Counted from the stretch's first letter, positions 53,793 to 62,802 are shown. The stretch is DNA of 64,000 nt from Palsa-504 sp963847965 (GCA_963847965.1 CAWKCG010000004.1:98895-162894); one strand, 5' to 3'. The notes: generated by a model not told the origin, from the sequence alone. Program-made: numbers and translations.

Positions 53793-53817
53793 TGGCCGCG
53801 TCCTGGGGGCGCGGCCA
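53793..53817 (+). terminator. Hairpin after hsp20
   Basis: TGGCCGCG and CGCGGCCA form an 8-bp stem with a 9-nt loop 20 nt after the hsp20 stop. No T-run follows, so strength is uncertain. Confidence 0.55.
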
Positions 53818-53918
53818 ACGCCTTTCGGCCGACCGTCATAATCATCCTGCCGGCCGGCGCGCCCGCCGTCGGGCGCCGGCCCCCTAGCGAAATCCACGGA
53901 CGACGAGATGCAGCTGAC

Positions 53919-55292
53919 ATGACGCACAAGAACGAGCGAGTCCTCTCGGTCAAGGAACTGTCCCGGGTGGAGGGCGAGGGCGCGCTGTACCTGCGGGCCA
54001 GCGGCAACCGGGTCGAAGAGGCCAGGCTCGACATCTACGAGCCGCCCCGCTTCTTCGAGGCGTTCCTGCGCGGTCGCGCCTACACCGAGCCGCCGGACAT
54101 CACCGCCCGGATCTGCGGCATCTGCCCGGTCGCCTACCAGATGAGCGCGTGCCAGGCCATCGAGGCCGCCTGCGGTGTCACCGTCGAGGGCCCGATCGCC
54201 GACCTGCGCAGGCTGCTGTACTGCGGGGAGTGGATCGAGAGCCACGCGCTGCACATCTACCTGCTGCACGCGCCTGATTTCCTCGGCTACCGCAGCGGGA
54301 TCGAGATGGCCGCGGCCCGGCGTGACCTCATCGAGCGCGGCCTGGCCCTGAAGAAGGCCGGGAACGCCGTCATGGAGGTGGTGGGCGGCCGGGCCATCCA
54401 CCCGGTCAACGTCCGCGTCGGCGGCTTTTACCGGGCCCCCGCCCCGGCCGAACTCGCCGCGCTCACCGACCCGCTCCGCCGCGCGCTCGACGACGCGCTG
54501 GCCACCGCGGCCTGGGTCGCCGGGTTCGACTTCCCCGACCACGCGGGCCAGGCCGACCTGCTGGCGCTGTCCCGGCCCGGCACCTACCCGATCGAGCGGG
54601 GCACCGTGCAGACCCGCTCGGGCCTGGCGTTCCCGGCCGCCGGCTGGGACGAGCACGTGATCGAGGAGCAGGTCCCGCACTCCACCGCGCTGCACGCGCG
54701 CCTGGCCGGCGGCGGCCGGTACCTGACCGGGCCGCTGGCCCGGTACTCGCTGAACTCGCGCTGGCTGTCCCCGCTCGCCCGCGAGGCCGCGCGCGCCGCC
54801 GGGCTCGGCCCGGCCTGCGATAACCCGTTCCGCAGCATCATCGTGCGGGCCGTGGAGACGGTGTACGCGGTCGAGGAGGCGCTGCGGCTCATCGCGGCCT
54901 ACGAGCCGCCCGACCCGCCGGCCGCCGAGGTTCCGCCGCGGGCCGGCGTCGGCCACGGGGTGACCGAGGCGCCCAGGGGCACCCTGTTCCACCGGTACGA
55001 GATCGGCGCGGACGGCCTCATCGCCAGCGCCCGCATCGTGCCCCCGACGTCGCAGAACCAGGCCGCCATCGAGGCCGACTTGCGCGCCTTCGCCGAGGCC
55101 CGGCTCGGCCTCGACGACGCCGAGCTCACCCGCCAGTGCGAGCAGGCCATCCGCAACTACGACCCGTGCATCTCCTGCTCGGCGCACTTCCTCGACCTCA
55201 CCGTAGAAAGATCATTATTGACCGAACGGACGGTGGTTCACGTGTCCGGTCCCTGCGGTATGACGGTCGACGACCTACTGAAGTACCTGTAG
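53919..55292 (+). CDS. NiFe-hydrogenase large subunit, group 3-like, without neighbouring small subunit
   Basis: The 457-residue protein has the L1 motif RICGICP (Cys66, Cys69) and L2 motif DPCISCSAH (Cys417, Cys420, His423), the four NiFe ligands. Family blocks include RVEGEGALYL near the start and GNAVMEVVGGRAIHPVNVRVGG. The sequence type fits cytosolic bidirectional (3b, NAD(P)-linked) hydrogenases. A 34-residue tail follows His423, where a maturation protease would cut; the tail contains a further Cys. No small subunit, diaphorase or hyp genes lie within the window, so partners must be encoded elsewhere or it has another role. ATG follows no strong ribosome-binding site. Confidence 0.88.
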   Translation: MTHKNERVLSVKELSRVEGEGALYLRASGNRVEEARLDIYEPPRFFEAFLRGRAYTEPPDITARICGICPVAYQMSACQAIEAACGVTVEGPIADLRRLLYCGEWIESHALHIYLLHAPDFLGYRSGIEMAAARRDLIERGLALKKAGNAVMEVVGGRAIHPVNVRVGGFYRAPAPAELAALTDPLRRALDDALATAAWVAGFDFPDHAGQADLLALSRPGTYPIERGTVQTRSGLAFPAAGWDEHVIEEQVPHSTALHARLAGGGRYLTGPLARYSLNSRWLSPLAREAARAAGLGPACDNPFRSIIVRAVETVYAVEEALRLIAAYEPPDPPAAEVPPRAGVGHGVTEAPRGTLFHRYEIGADGLIASARIVPPTSQNQAAIEADLRAFAEARLGLDDAELTRQCEQAIRNYDPCISCSAHFLDLTVERSLLTERTVVHVSGPCGMTVDDLLKYL

Positions 55293-55315
55293 CGACGGGC
55301 GGGACGGGCCGGTGG

Positions 55316-55420
55316 GTGTGGCGCGGCGCGGGCGCCCCGGCCATCCCCAACGCCATCTTCGTGGCCACCGGGCGGCGGCTCCGCTCGCTGCCCCTGCTGC
55401 CCTACGGAAGGGTCCGCTGA
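55316..55420 (+). pseudogene. C-terminal remnant of a xanthine dehydrogenase/aldehyde oxidase molybdopterin subunit
   Basis: The frame reads GAGAPAIPNAIFVATGRRLR then SLPLLPYGRVR-stop. This matches the conserved end (xAIxNAxxxATGxRxRxLP) of xanthine dehydrogenase family large subunits. Only about 34 residues remain, right after the hydrogenase stop. Confidence 0.55.
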
Positions 55421-55434
55421 CCGGATCGCGATTG

Positions 55435-55448
55435 AGGACCAAGGTCCT
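55435..55448. promoter_or_regulatory. DosR-like palindrome upstream of pta
   Basis: AGGACCAAGGTCCT is a perfect 14-nt palindrome (the minus strand reads AGGACCTTGGTCCT), 81 nt before the pta ATG. Confidence 0.75.
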
Positions 55449-55529
55449 GTCAGACCATGACGCGCAGCACTGCAAGCGGATGCTGATAATCGCGCACGCT
55501 GTGCATCGGACACTGTGAGGAGGGGTCAC

Positions 55530-57638
55530 ATGGCCCGGAGCTTGCTCGTCGCGCCTGCGGCCGAGGATGCCGGCCTGACCAGGACATGCCTGGGGCTGCT
55601 GCGCGCCCTGGACCGGCGGGGCGTCAAGGTCGCTTACGTCAAGCCGGTGGCCCAGCCCAGAGCCGACGGCGGCCCGGACCGCTCAGCCGCGCTGGTGAGC
55701 GCGATCACCACATTGCGCCCCCCGGAGCCGGTGACCACCGCCGAGCTGGAACGGCAGCTGGGCGAGGGCGGCCTGGATGTCGTGCTGGAGAAGATCGTCG
55801 CCGCCTGGGAGCCCATCTACGGGGAATCAGATGTGGTGGTGGTCGAGGGACTCAGTTCGGGGCCCACCAAGCTGTACGCCAGTTCGCTGGACCAGGCGCT
55901 GGCCCGGGCGCTGGATGCCGACGTCGTGCTGGCCGGCAGCTGGCCCGCCGACGGTGACGCAGACGGCCTGGCCGAGCACCTTGCCATCGCGGCGAGCGGA
56001 TACGTCTCCGGCGAGCAGGCGCGGGTCGTCGGCTGCGTGGTCCACGGCCTGCCCGGGGCCGATGCCGGCGCGGCCGCCGCCCTGCGGGCCGCCCTGACCA
56101 AGCGCCGGCTCCGCCTTATCGCCGGAGTGCCCGCCCGCCCCGAGCTGACGTGGCCACGAGTCCGCGATCTGGTCCGCGAGCTGCATCCGGAAGTCCTGCA
56201 CGAAGGTGACCTGTCCCGGCGGATCAAGGACGTGGCGGTGTTCGCCCAGGGCATCCCGGGCGGCATCCGCGTCCTGGACACCGGGCGGCTGGTCGTGGTC
56301 CCCGGCGACCGGCACGAGGTCATCATGGCCGCCTACCTGGCCGAGCTGAGCGGGACCCGCCTGGCTGCCCTGCTGCTGAGCGCGGGAACCTCGCCTGATC
56401 CGCGGATCACCCAGCTCACCGGCGCCACCGCGGCCGCCGACCTGCCTGTCCTGCTCGTCGAGCAGGACAGCTACCAGACCGCGACCCGCGTGCGGGACCT
56501 GGACCCGGGCCTGCCCGCCGACGACACCGAACGCATCGAGGGCGTGACGGACAACATCGCCGACGCGCTCGATCCGTCCTGGCTGGGGTCGCTGACCAGC
56601 ACGTCCCGGCCGCGGCGGCTCAGCCCCGCCGCGTTCCGCTATGAGCTGGTCGAGATGGCCCGCGCCGCCGACGCGCTTATCGTCCTGCCTGAAGGCGCCG
56701 AGCCGCGCACCATGCGGGCCGCCGTGGCGTGCGCCGAACGCGGCATCGCTCGCTGCGTGCTGCTGGGTGCGCCCGACGAGGTGGCCGCGCAGGCCCGGCA
56801 ACTCGGGCTGCGGCTGCCCGGCGGCATCACCATCGTGGACCCGAGGTCCGTAGCCGAGCGCTACGTCGCGCCGCTGGCCGAACTACGGCGGCACAAGGGC
56901 TGGACCGAGGAGATGGCCCGCGAGCACCTGGCCGACCCGGTCACGGTCGGCACCATGATGCTCAGGCAGGGCGAGGTCGACGGCCTGGTCTCCGGCGCGG
57001 CACACACCACCGCAGCCACCGTCCGCCCCGCGCTGCAGATCATAGGCACCGGGCCGGGCTGTCGGCTGGTGTCCTCGATCTTCTTCATGTGCCTGCCCGA
57101 CCAGGTGGTCGTCTACGGCGACTGCGCCATCAACCCCCAGCCCAGCGCCGAGGACCTGGCCGACATCGCCATCCAGAGCGCCGCCTCCGCGCGGGCCTTC
57201 GGCATCGACCCCAGGGTCGCGATGATCAGCTTCAGCACCGGAACCTCCGGCGCCGGCACCGGCGTGGACAAGGTCGCCGAGGCCACCCGGATCGCGCGCG
57301 AGCGCGAACCCGCCCTGGCCATCGACGGCCCGCTGCAGTACGACGCCGCCGCCATCGCCTCGGTCGGCCAGGTCAAGCGGCCCGGCAGCCTCGTAGCCGG
57401 TCAGGCCACCGTCTTCATCTTCCCGGACCTGGACACCGGCAACACCACCTACAAGGCAGTGCAGCGCAGCGCTCAGGTGGTCAGCATCGGCCCGATGCTG
57501 CAGGGCCTGGCCAAGCCGGTGAACGACCTCAGCCGCGGCGCCCTGGTCGACGACATCATCTACACGATCGCGCTGACCGCGATCCAGGCCCGTCACTCGG
57601 TGTATTCTGGCCGTCCGCCGGTGGCAGCCACCTCGTAG
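55530..57638 (+). CDS. pta: Phosphate acetyltransferase, long three-domain form
   Basis: The 702-residue enzyme interconverts acetyl-CoA and acetyl phosphate. The N-terminal P-loop-like domain (SLLVAPAAEDAGLTRTCLGL, VKVAYVKPVAQ) resembles dethiobiotin synthetase. The middle DRTGG-type domain contains HEVIMAAYLAELSGTRLAAL. The C-terminal catalytic PTA domain carries DPVTVGTMMLRQGEVDGLVS, CAINPQPSAEDLADIAIQSA and MISFSTGTSGAG. In the P-loop the usual GKT is replaced (AEDAGLT), so nucleotide binding is doubtful. No acetate kinase follows. Strong GAGGAGGGG site and a DosR-like box precede it. Confidence 0.92.
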   Translation: MARSLLVAPAAEDAGLTRTCLGLLRALDRRGVKVAYVKPVAQPRADGGPDRSAALVSAITTLRPPEPVTTAELERQLGEGGLDVVLEKIVAAWEPIYGESDVVVVEGLSSGPTKLYASSLDQALARALDADVVLAGSWPADGDADGLAEHLAIAASGYVSGEQARVVGCVVHGLPGADAGAAAALRAALTKRRLRLIAGVPARPELTWPRVRDLVRELHPEVLHEGDLSRRIKDVAVFAQGIPGGIRVLDTGRLVVVPGDRHEVIMAAYLAELSGTRLAALLLSAGTSPDPRITQLTGATAAADLPVLLVEQDSYQTATRVRDLDPGLPADDTERIEGVTDNIADALDPSWLGSLTSTSRPRRLSPAAFRYELVEMARAADALIVLPEGAEPRTMRAAVACAERGIARCVLLGAPDEVAAQARQLGLRLPGGITIVDPRSVAERYVAPLAELRRHKGWTEEMAREHLADPVTVGTMMLRQGEVDGLVSGAAHTTAATVRPALQIIGTGPGCRLVSSIFFMCLPDQVVVYGDCAINPQPSAEDLADIAIQSAASARAFGIDPRVAMISFSTGTSGAGTGVDKVAEATRIAREREPALAIDGPLQYDAAAIASVGQVKRPGSLVAGQATVFIFPDLDTGNTTYKAVQRSAQVVSIGPMLQGLAKPVNDLSRGALVDDIIYTIALTAIQARHSVYSGRPPVAATS

Positions 57639-57803
57639 ACGCCGGTGCCGCGGTTCGTCGTCATCGTCGGCGATCCGCTGACAGTGGCTCTGCCTTCCGG
57701 GTCGGAAACCCCGCCCGGCTGCTGCGGGTCTGGTCGCTGCTGCGCGCGACCCGCCCGGGCCAGGGTCTAAACACCCTGTTGATCCGTGGATCGGCGCCCG
57801 GCG

Positions 57804-59453
57804 TTACCTCGACTTGGCCGCATTGCCCTGCCCGCTGGGGCGTGCCGGTGGACGGAGCGTGACCGCCGTGAGGATTCCGGCGCCGATGACCAGCCCCGCC
57901 GCAAGATAGAGGGCGGCGTGCAAGCCGGTCCCGAAGGCGTGGTAAGCCGCGTTGATCACCTGCTGGACCACTGCGGCGTTTCCGGGTCCTCCTGCTGACG
58001 CGGTGGTGCCGCTGGGCGGGACCCCGCCGGTCTCGACCGCGTTGACCACGATGGACTGGAAGTTGAGCGGGATTCCCAGGTGAGTCAGCCTGCTGATGAG
58101 ATCGGCGTGCAGTTGCGCGTTGACCAGCACGCCGAGCACGGCCACGCCGGTCACGGCGCCGATCTCGCGGCTGGTGTTGGCCGCCGACGCGGCCATGCCG
58201 GAACGTTCCGGCGGTACCGCGTCGAGGACGGATGAGGTGATCGGCACCACCGTCCAGCCGATGCCGGCGCCGGTCACGGCGAGCGCGCCGGCCAGCAGGG
58301 CGAACGGCGGATGCGGGCTGATCGCGGCGTTGGTCAGCAGCAGCCCGGCCGCGAAAGTCAGGCAGCCGGCGCTGATCGACCAGCGCGGTCCGGCCGACCT
58401 CAACCACCTGCCCGCCAGCACCGAGGAGGTGATCATCAGCACCGTCATCGGCAAGAACGCGATTGCGATCCGGAATCCGGAGTAGCCGACCACCTCATCG
58501 AGGTACAGCGCGGTGAAGAAGAAGATCGCGAACGTCGCGAAATAGGAGCAGAACGCGACCGCGTTCGCGGTGGTAAATGGCGCGACCCGGAGGAACCGCA
58601 AGTCCAGCAGCGGGTGCGCCGCGCGGTACTCCCGCCACAAGAAGCCCGAGCCCGCCACCGCGCTACCGCAGAACAGCGCGAGCACCGCGGGAGCGGTGAA
58701 CCCGGTGCTCTCGCCGGTCATGACCGCGAAGATCAGCGCCGCCAGCGCCGCCGCGCCGAGCATCACCCCGGCGATGTCGACCCGGTGCGCCTCAGGATCT
58801 GCGTTTTCCGGCAGCACAATCGCGGCCGCGGCCAGCGCCGCCCCTCCGAATACCAGGTTGAACCAGAAGATGGCGCGCCAGTTCCAGAGGCCGACCAGCG
58901 TCCCGCCCAGGACCGGGCCGACCGCGAGCGCGAGCCCCGACACGGCGGCCCACACGCCGATGGCCCGGTTGCGAGCCCGCTCATCGCGGTAAAGATGCCG
59001 GAGCATGGACAAGGTGCCCGGCTCGCTGGCCGCCGCGCCCAGTCCCATGACGGCCCGCCCGGCGATCAGCACCCCGGCGTCGGGCGCCAGCGCGCACAAG
59101 ACCGAACCGGCGCAGAACACCCCGGCGCCCGCGAGCATGACCTTCTTGCGGCCGAACTCGTCGCCCACCATCCCGAAGCCCAGCATCGCGCTGGCGAACG
59201 TCAGCGCGTACGCGCCGACCACCCACTGCAGGGCCAGCACCCCAGCGTGCAGGTCCGCCTGCACGCTGCCGAGCCCGACGCTCACGACCGTGTTATCCAG
59301 GAACGTCAAGAACAACAGCGTGCACAGCACGGTCAGCGCGACCGGCCGGCCACCCCGCCGCGCGACGGCGGCACCCGTGCCGTTGTGCCCGATCATGGTC
59401 ATCTGGCAGGGGCCGACGTGCTCGTGTGCGGGAATCTCGGCCTCATGGCTCAA
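57804..59453 (-). CDS. MFS drug/solute exporter, DHA2 (EmrB/QacA) family
   Basis: The 549-residue protein has 14 expected membrane segments. Family motifs are LTFLDNTVVSVGLGSVQADL (helix 1), GDEFGRKKVMLAG (motif A) and AVSGLALAVGPVLGGTLVGLWNWRAIFW (motif C). The start at 59453 or an internal ATG (59402) are both possible. It lies on the opposite strand between pta and the ATPase operon and does not seem part of the regulon. The 57639-57803 gap after pta holds nothing recognised. Confidence 0.9.
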   Translation of the reverse strand: MSHEAEIPAHEHVGPCQMTMIGHNGTGAAVARRGGRPVALTVLCTLLFLTFLDNTVVSVGLGSVQADLHAGVLALQWVVGAYALTFASAMLGFGMVGDEFGRKKVMLAGAGVFCAGSVLCALAPDAGVLIAGRAVMGLGAAASEPGTLSMLRHLYRDERARNRAIGVWAAVSGLALAVGPVLGGTLVGLWNWRAIFWFNLVFGGAALAAAAIVLPENADPEAHRVDIAGVMLGAAALAALIFAVMTGESTGFTAPAVLALFCGSAVAGSGFLWREYRAAHPLLDLRFLRVAPFTTANAVAFCSYFATFAIFFFTALYLDEVVGYSGFRIAIAFLPMTVLMITSSVLAGRWLRSAGPRWSISAGCLTFAAGLLLTNAAISPHPPFALLAGALAVTGAGIGWTVVPITSSVLDAVPPERSGMAASAANTSREIGAVTGVAVLGVLVNAQLHADLISRLTHLGIPLNFQSIVVNAVETGGVPPSGTTASAGGPGNAAVVQQVINAAYHAFGTGLHAALYLAAGLVIGAGILTAVTLRPPARPSGQGNAAKSR

Positions 59454-59503
59454 GCATCGGCGTGCGGTGCCCCGGCCTGTAGAGACATAGTTCCCGACCG
59501 CCA

Positions 59504-59517
59504 GAGACCTTCGGCCC
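59504..59517. promoter_or_regulatory. DosR-like box upstream of the A/V-ATPase operon
   Basis: GAGACCTTCGGCCC keeps most arm positions of the window's box family. It lies 24 nt before the first possible start of the operon (59542), between it and the divergent MFS gene. Confidence 0.5.
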
Positions 59518-59541
59518 TATCCTCCGGTCCGCCCGGGGTGC

Positions 59542-59988
59542 TTGCCTGAGGGCGTGCCTCCGCTGCGCGACTTCCTGACGCGGTTCCGGCCTGCAGGCTC
59601 CCCGGGAGCGGCCGCGCGCGCCGGAGTGCCCGCAGACCGCTCCGGCGAACTGGAGTCCGAGGTAGGCCCGGTGCTGGCCTTCCTGGACGACACCGAAGCA
59701 GAACGCGAGCGCCTCATCACGCAAGCGCGCCGCGAGGCCGAGCAGATCGTAGCCGCCGCGCAGTCAACAGCGGGCGCGATCGCCGCCGATGCGGCCCAGC
59801 GCGCCGAGACGGTTCGCGAACAGGCTGCGCAGCAGGTGCTGACCGCGGCGCGGGAGCAGGCCGCCAGGACCGCGGACGACGCCAGGCAGCATGCGGCACA
59901 GATCCGCGAACTCGCCCGCCAGCGCATGCCTGCCCTGATCAGCCGGGTCGTCGGAACGATCAGGCAACTGCCGGCCGAGGGATCATGA
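59542..59988 (+). CDS. A/V-type ATPase peripheral stalk subunit (G/H-like)
   Basis: The 148-residue protein has a Pro/Ala-rich N-terminus of about 40 residues. A long uninterrupted coiled coil follows (TEAERERLITQARREAEQIV, then AAQRAETVREQAAQQVLTAA and ARQHAAQIRELARQRMPALI), as in stalk subunits G/H of A/V-ATPases. TTG 59542 or GTG 59554 may be the start; both have weak ribosome-binding sites. It is first in the operon and overlaps subunit C by 4 nt. Confidence 0.8.
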   Translation: MPEGVPPLRDFLTRFRPAGSPGAAARAGVPADRSGELESEVGPVLAFLDDTEAERERLITQARREAEQIVAAAQSTAGAIAADAAQRAETVREQAAQQVLTAAREQAARTADDARQHAAQIRELARQRMPALISRVVGTIRQLPAEGS

Positions 59989-60908
59989 GCGCCGGATGGG
60001 CCGCGGGCAGCGTGCGGGCCAGAGCCCTGGCCCGCCGCCGGCTGGGTGCAGCGGAGACCCGTCGGCTGGCCTCCTGCGGTTCGCTGGGCGACGCGCTGCG
60101 GATGCTGGCCGCCACAGCGTACGGTGCTAACCTGCGGCCGGAGCAGCCCCTCGCCGCAGCCCAGCGCGAGATCGCCAGCAGCGTCCTATGGGATCTGCGG
60201 GTCCTGGCCGGCTGGCTGCCCAGCGAGGGCGTGCGGCTGCTGCGCGTCCTGGGCGCCTGGTTCGAGGTGGCCAACGTCGACGAACTGCTGCAGTCCATCG
60301 CCGGCCGCCCCGCGGAGGCCCAGTTCGAGTTGGGCGCGCTCGCCACGGCCTGGCCGCGGCTCCGCCAGGCGGCCAGCGGCAGCGAGCTGCGGGCCGCGCT
60401 CGCCGCCTCGGCGTGGCGTGACCCGGGCGGGGAGAGTGCCTACGCGGTGCGGATGGGCCTCCGCGCGCGATGGGCGGCGCGAGCCGCCGCGCTCGGCGGT
60501 CCGGCCCGGAGCTGGGCTGCCGGCGCGGTCGCGTTGCTGGTCGCCGGCGAGCGGTTCGCGGCGGGCCGCGCGATGGATCCCGGGATCATGGGCGGCGCCC
60601 TCAGCCTGCTCGGACCCGAGGCTCCCGGCGCAGCCACCCTGGAGGAGATGGCCCGCAGCCTGCCATCGCAGGCCGGGTGGGTCCTCGCCGGGCTTACCGC
60701 GCCCGCCGACCTGTGGCGGGCCGAGCAGGCGTGGCTGGCCAGGGTGGAGCGGGACGGCCTGCGGCTGCTGCGGACATCCAGCCTGGACAGCGGCACGGTC
60801 CTCGGGGCGGTCGCGGTCATGGCCTGCGACGCCTGGCGGGTCCGGGCGGCACTCGAGATCGCCGCCCGAGGCGGCCAGCCGCTGGGGACCTACGATGAGC
60901 TGGCTTGA
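59985..60908 (+). CDS. A/V-type ATPase subunit C (central stalk cap)
   Basis: The 307-residue, mostly helical protein (LGAAETRRLASCGSLGDALR, VRLLRVLGAWFEVANVDELL, GALATAWPRLRQAASGSELR, VRMGLRARWAARAAAL) matches the AtpC/NtpC layout, a funnel-shaped subunit that links the rotor to the c-ring. Divergence is high, so position in the operon supports the call as much as sequence. ATGA overlap with the gene before; 14-nt overlap with subunit I. Confidence 0.78.
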   Translation: MSAGWAAGSVRARALARRRLGAAETRRLASCGSLGDALRMLAATAYGANLRPEQPLAAAQREIASSVLWDLRVLAGWLPSEGVRLLRVLGAWFEVANVDELLQSIAGRPAEAQFELGALATAWPRLRQAASGSELRAALAASAWRDPGGESAYAVRMGLRARWAARAAALGGPARSWAAGAVALLVAGERFAAGRAMDPGIMGGALSLLGPEAPGAATLEEMARSLPSQAGWVLAGLTAPADLWRAEQAWLARVERDGLRLLRTSSLDSGTVLGAVAVMACDAWRVRAALEIAARGGQPLGTYDELA

Positions 60909-62364
60909 CGGGGTGATCCCGGCCCGGATGAAGCGCGTGGCGCTGGTCGCGGCCGACGAATCGCTGCGTGATGTGCTGGTCCGGGTCGCGGACGCGGCAG
61001 CGGTGGAGATCGGGCTCCCCGGGGGCGAGGTAAGCGCCCCAGGGCCCGCGCCCGGCGAGCCGGGAACAGGCGGGGAGGCGGCACGCAGGCTGAGGCACGC
61101 CGGCCGCCCGGTGACCGGTGCCTTGCTGTCCGCCTCGCCGCTTGACCTCGACGCGGCCGAGAAAGCGGGCCGCTATGAGTTGCTCGCCGGCGAGGCCCAG
61201 CTCGAGGCTTATGCCGCCGGCGCGGTCAGGCGGTCGGGCGCCCGCGCCCTGGCAGGCTGGATTCCCGCTGACCGGGTGGCCGCCGTGGCGGCCAGCGTCG
61301 CGCAGGCCGGCGGCGCCGTGGTCCCGCTCCCGTACCCGCCCGGGGTGGAGCCTCCCTCGCTCGTGACCGGCCGGCCGCTGCGCCGCTCGCTGTCCCCGCT
61401 TGTGGAGACCTACGGCACGGTTCCGTACGCCGACGTCGATCCCGTCCGGCTGGCCTGGGTGACGTACGTGCTGATGTTCGGCATGATGTTCGGAGATGCG
61501 GGGGAGGGCGTCGTGCTGCTCGGGGTCGCGGCCGCGCTGCGGGCCGGCTGGCCGGGCTGGGCCCGCCGGTTCAGGTCGGCGTGGCCGTTCGTCGCGGGCG
61601 CCGGGGCGGCGGCTACCCTGTTCGGCTTGCTGTACGGGGAATGCTTCGGGCCGACCGGCCTGGTGCCGGTGCTGTGGATCAACCCGCTGGATCGCGCGGT
61701 CACGCTGCTGCTGGTGGCCATGGGCGCCGGGGCGGTCATGCTGGCGGGTGCCTACGCGCTCGGCACGATCAACCGGTGGCGGGAAGGCGGGTGGCCCTCT
61801 GCGGTGTACGCGTCGTCGGGCATCGCCGGAACCACGGTGTTCCTCGGCGCGGGCGTCATGGTCGCCGGGTGGTATTTCCATCACGGCCTGCTGCTCGCCG
61901 TAGGCGGGTTCGGGGCCCTGGCCGGGCTGGGGCTGGCCGCCGCCGGGTTCCTCGCCGAGGCGGGCGGCGGCGGTGCGGGCCGCATCCAGGCCGCGGTCGA
62001 GGTTTTCGACCTGGTGGTCCGGCTGGGCTCCAACGTGGTGTCGTTCACCAGGCTCGCCGCGTTCGGCCTGACCCATGCCGCTCTCGGCCTGCTCGTGTGG
62101 GAGGGCACGCGGGCGCTGTGGCATCGCGGCGGGCTGCTCGCCGCGGCGGCCGTGGTCGTCTTCGCGGCCGGGACCGCGCTGGCGTTCAGCCTCGAAGCGC
62201 TCGTCGCCGCCATCCAGGCTCTCCGCCTGGAGTACTACGAACTGTTCTCGCGCGTCTTCGTGACTCAGGGCCGGCCGTTCAGGCCATGGCACGTGCCGAC
62301 CGTAAGCGGCCTGGCCGATGTCACGGGGATCCCCGCGACTGGCATAAAGAAGGAGAGCACATGA
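60895..62364 (+). CDS. A/V-type ATPase subunit I (a subunit)
   Basis: The 489-residue protein has a short cytosolic N-domain (about residues 1-175) and a membrane part from YADVDPVRLAWVTYVLMFGM, with MFGDAGEGVVLLG, LFGLLYGECFG, GSNVVSFTRLAAFGLTHAAL (Arg386, the essential ion-path arginine) and SLEALVAAIQALRLEYYELF. These are the classical subunit I blocks. The N-domain is much shorter than in usual 600-660-residue subunits. ATG 60895 lies inside the end of subunit C. Confidence 0.9.
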   Translation: MSWLDGVIPARMKRVALVAADESLRDVLVRVADAAAVEIGLPGGEVSAPGPAPGEPGTGGEAARRLRHAGRPVTGALLSASPLDLDAAEKAGRYELLAGEAQLEAYAAGAVRRSGARALAGWIPADRVAAVAASVAQAGGAVVPLPYPPGVEPPSLVTGRPLRRSLSPLVETYGTVPYADVDPVRLAWVTYVLMFGMMFGDAGEGVVLLGVAAALRAGWPGWARRFRSAWPFVAGAGAAATLFGLLYGECFGPTGLVPVLWINPLDRAVTLLLVAMGAGAVMLAGAYALGTINRWREGGWPSAVYASSGIAGTTVFLGAGVMVAGWYFHHGLLLAVGGFGALAGLGLAAAGFLAEAGGGGAGRIQAAVEVFDLVVRLGSNVVSFTRLAAFGLTHAALGLLVWEGTRALWHRGGLLAAAAVVVFAAGTALAFSLEALVAAIQALRLEYYELFSRVFVTQGRPFRPWHVPTVSGLADVTGIPATGIKKEST

Positions 62365-62801
62365 CATCCGCATGGCTAGTCGGACTGCCCCTCGTCGCCG
62401 CGGCCGTCGTGCTGGCGCGCGTGGTGACGCGGCGTGGGCGGTCCGGGATCTATATCCTGGCCGGGATCGGCGCGGTGCTGATGATCGGCGCGGTGGTCCT
62501 GCTCGTGGCGGCGCTCACCGCTGGGCCCGCCGGGGCGGCCGTCGCGGCCGGCGCAGCCAGGTCCGCTGCGGCAGCGTCCGGGACATCGTCGAACACGGCC
62601 GCGTTGCTCGGCGCGGCGATCGCGGTCGCCGGGTCGACCATCGGTGCGGGCATCGCCGTCGCCTACGCCGGCGCCGCGGCCCTGGCCGCCATGAGCGAGC
62701 GGTCGGAATTGTTCGGCCGCGCGATGGTCATCGTGGGCCTGGCCGAGGGGATCGCCATCTACGGCCTGATCATCGGGATCCTGCTCATCGGGAAGGCATG
62801 A
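62361..62801 (+). CDS. A/V-type ATPase subunit K (c-ring proteolipid)
   Basis: The 146-residue protein has an extra N-terminal region with two hydrophobic stretches (about residues 4-20 and 30-53) and an Ala-rich linker. The canonical two-helix hairpin follows: AAIAVAGSTIGAGIAVAYAG, then the loop MSERSELFGRA and VIVGLAEGIAIYGLIIGILL. Glu129 in the second hairpin helix is the ion-binding carboxylate. The N-terminal extension is longer than in a standard 80-residue c subunit. ATG follows AAGGAG. It overlaps subunit I by 4 nt. Confidence 0.92.
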   Translation: MTSAWLVGLPLVAAAVVLARVVTRRGRSGIYILAGIGAVLMIGAVVLLVAALTAGPAGAAVAAGAARSAAAASGTSSNTAALLGAAIAVAGSTIGAGIAVAYAGAAALAAMSERSELFGRAMVIVGLAEGIAIYGLIIGILLIGKA

Positions 62802-62802
62802 G

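Noticed and set aside
57639..57803. Possible start of an acetate kinase gene after pta.
   Set aside because: No AckA motif is visible in any frame.
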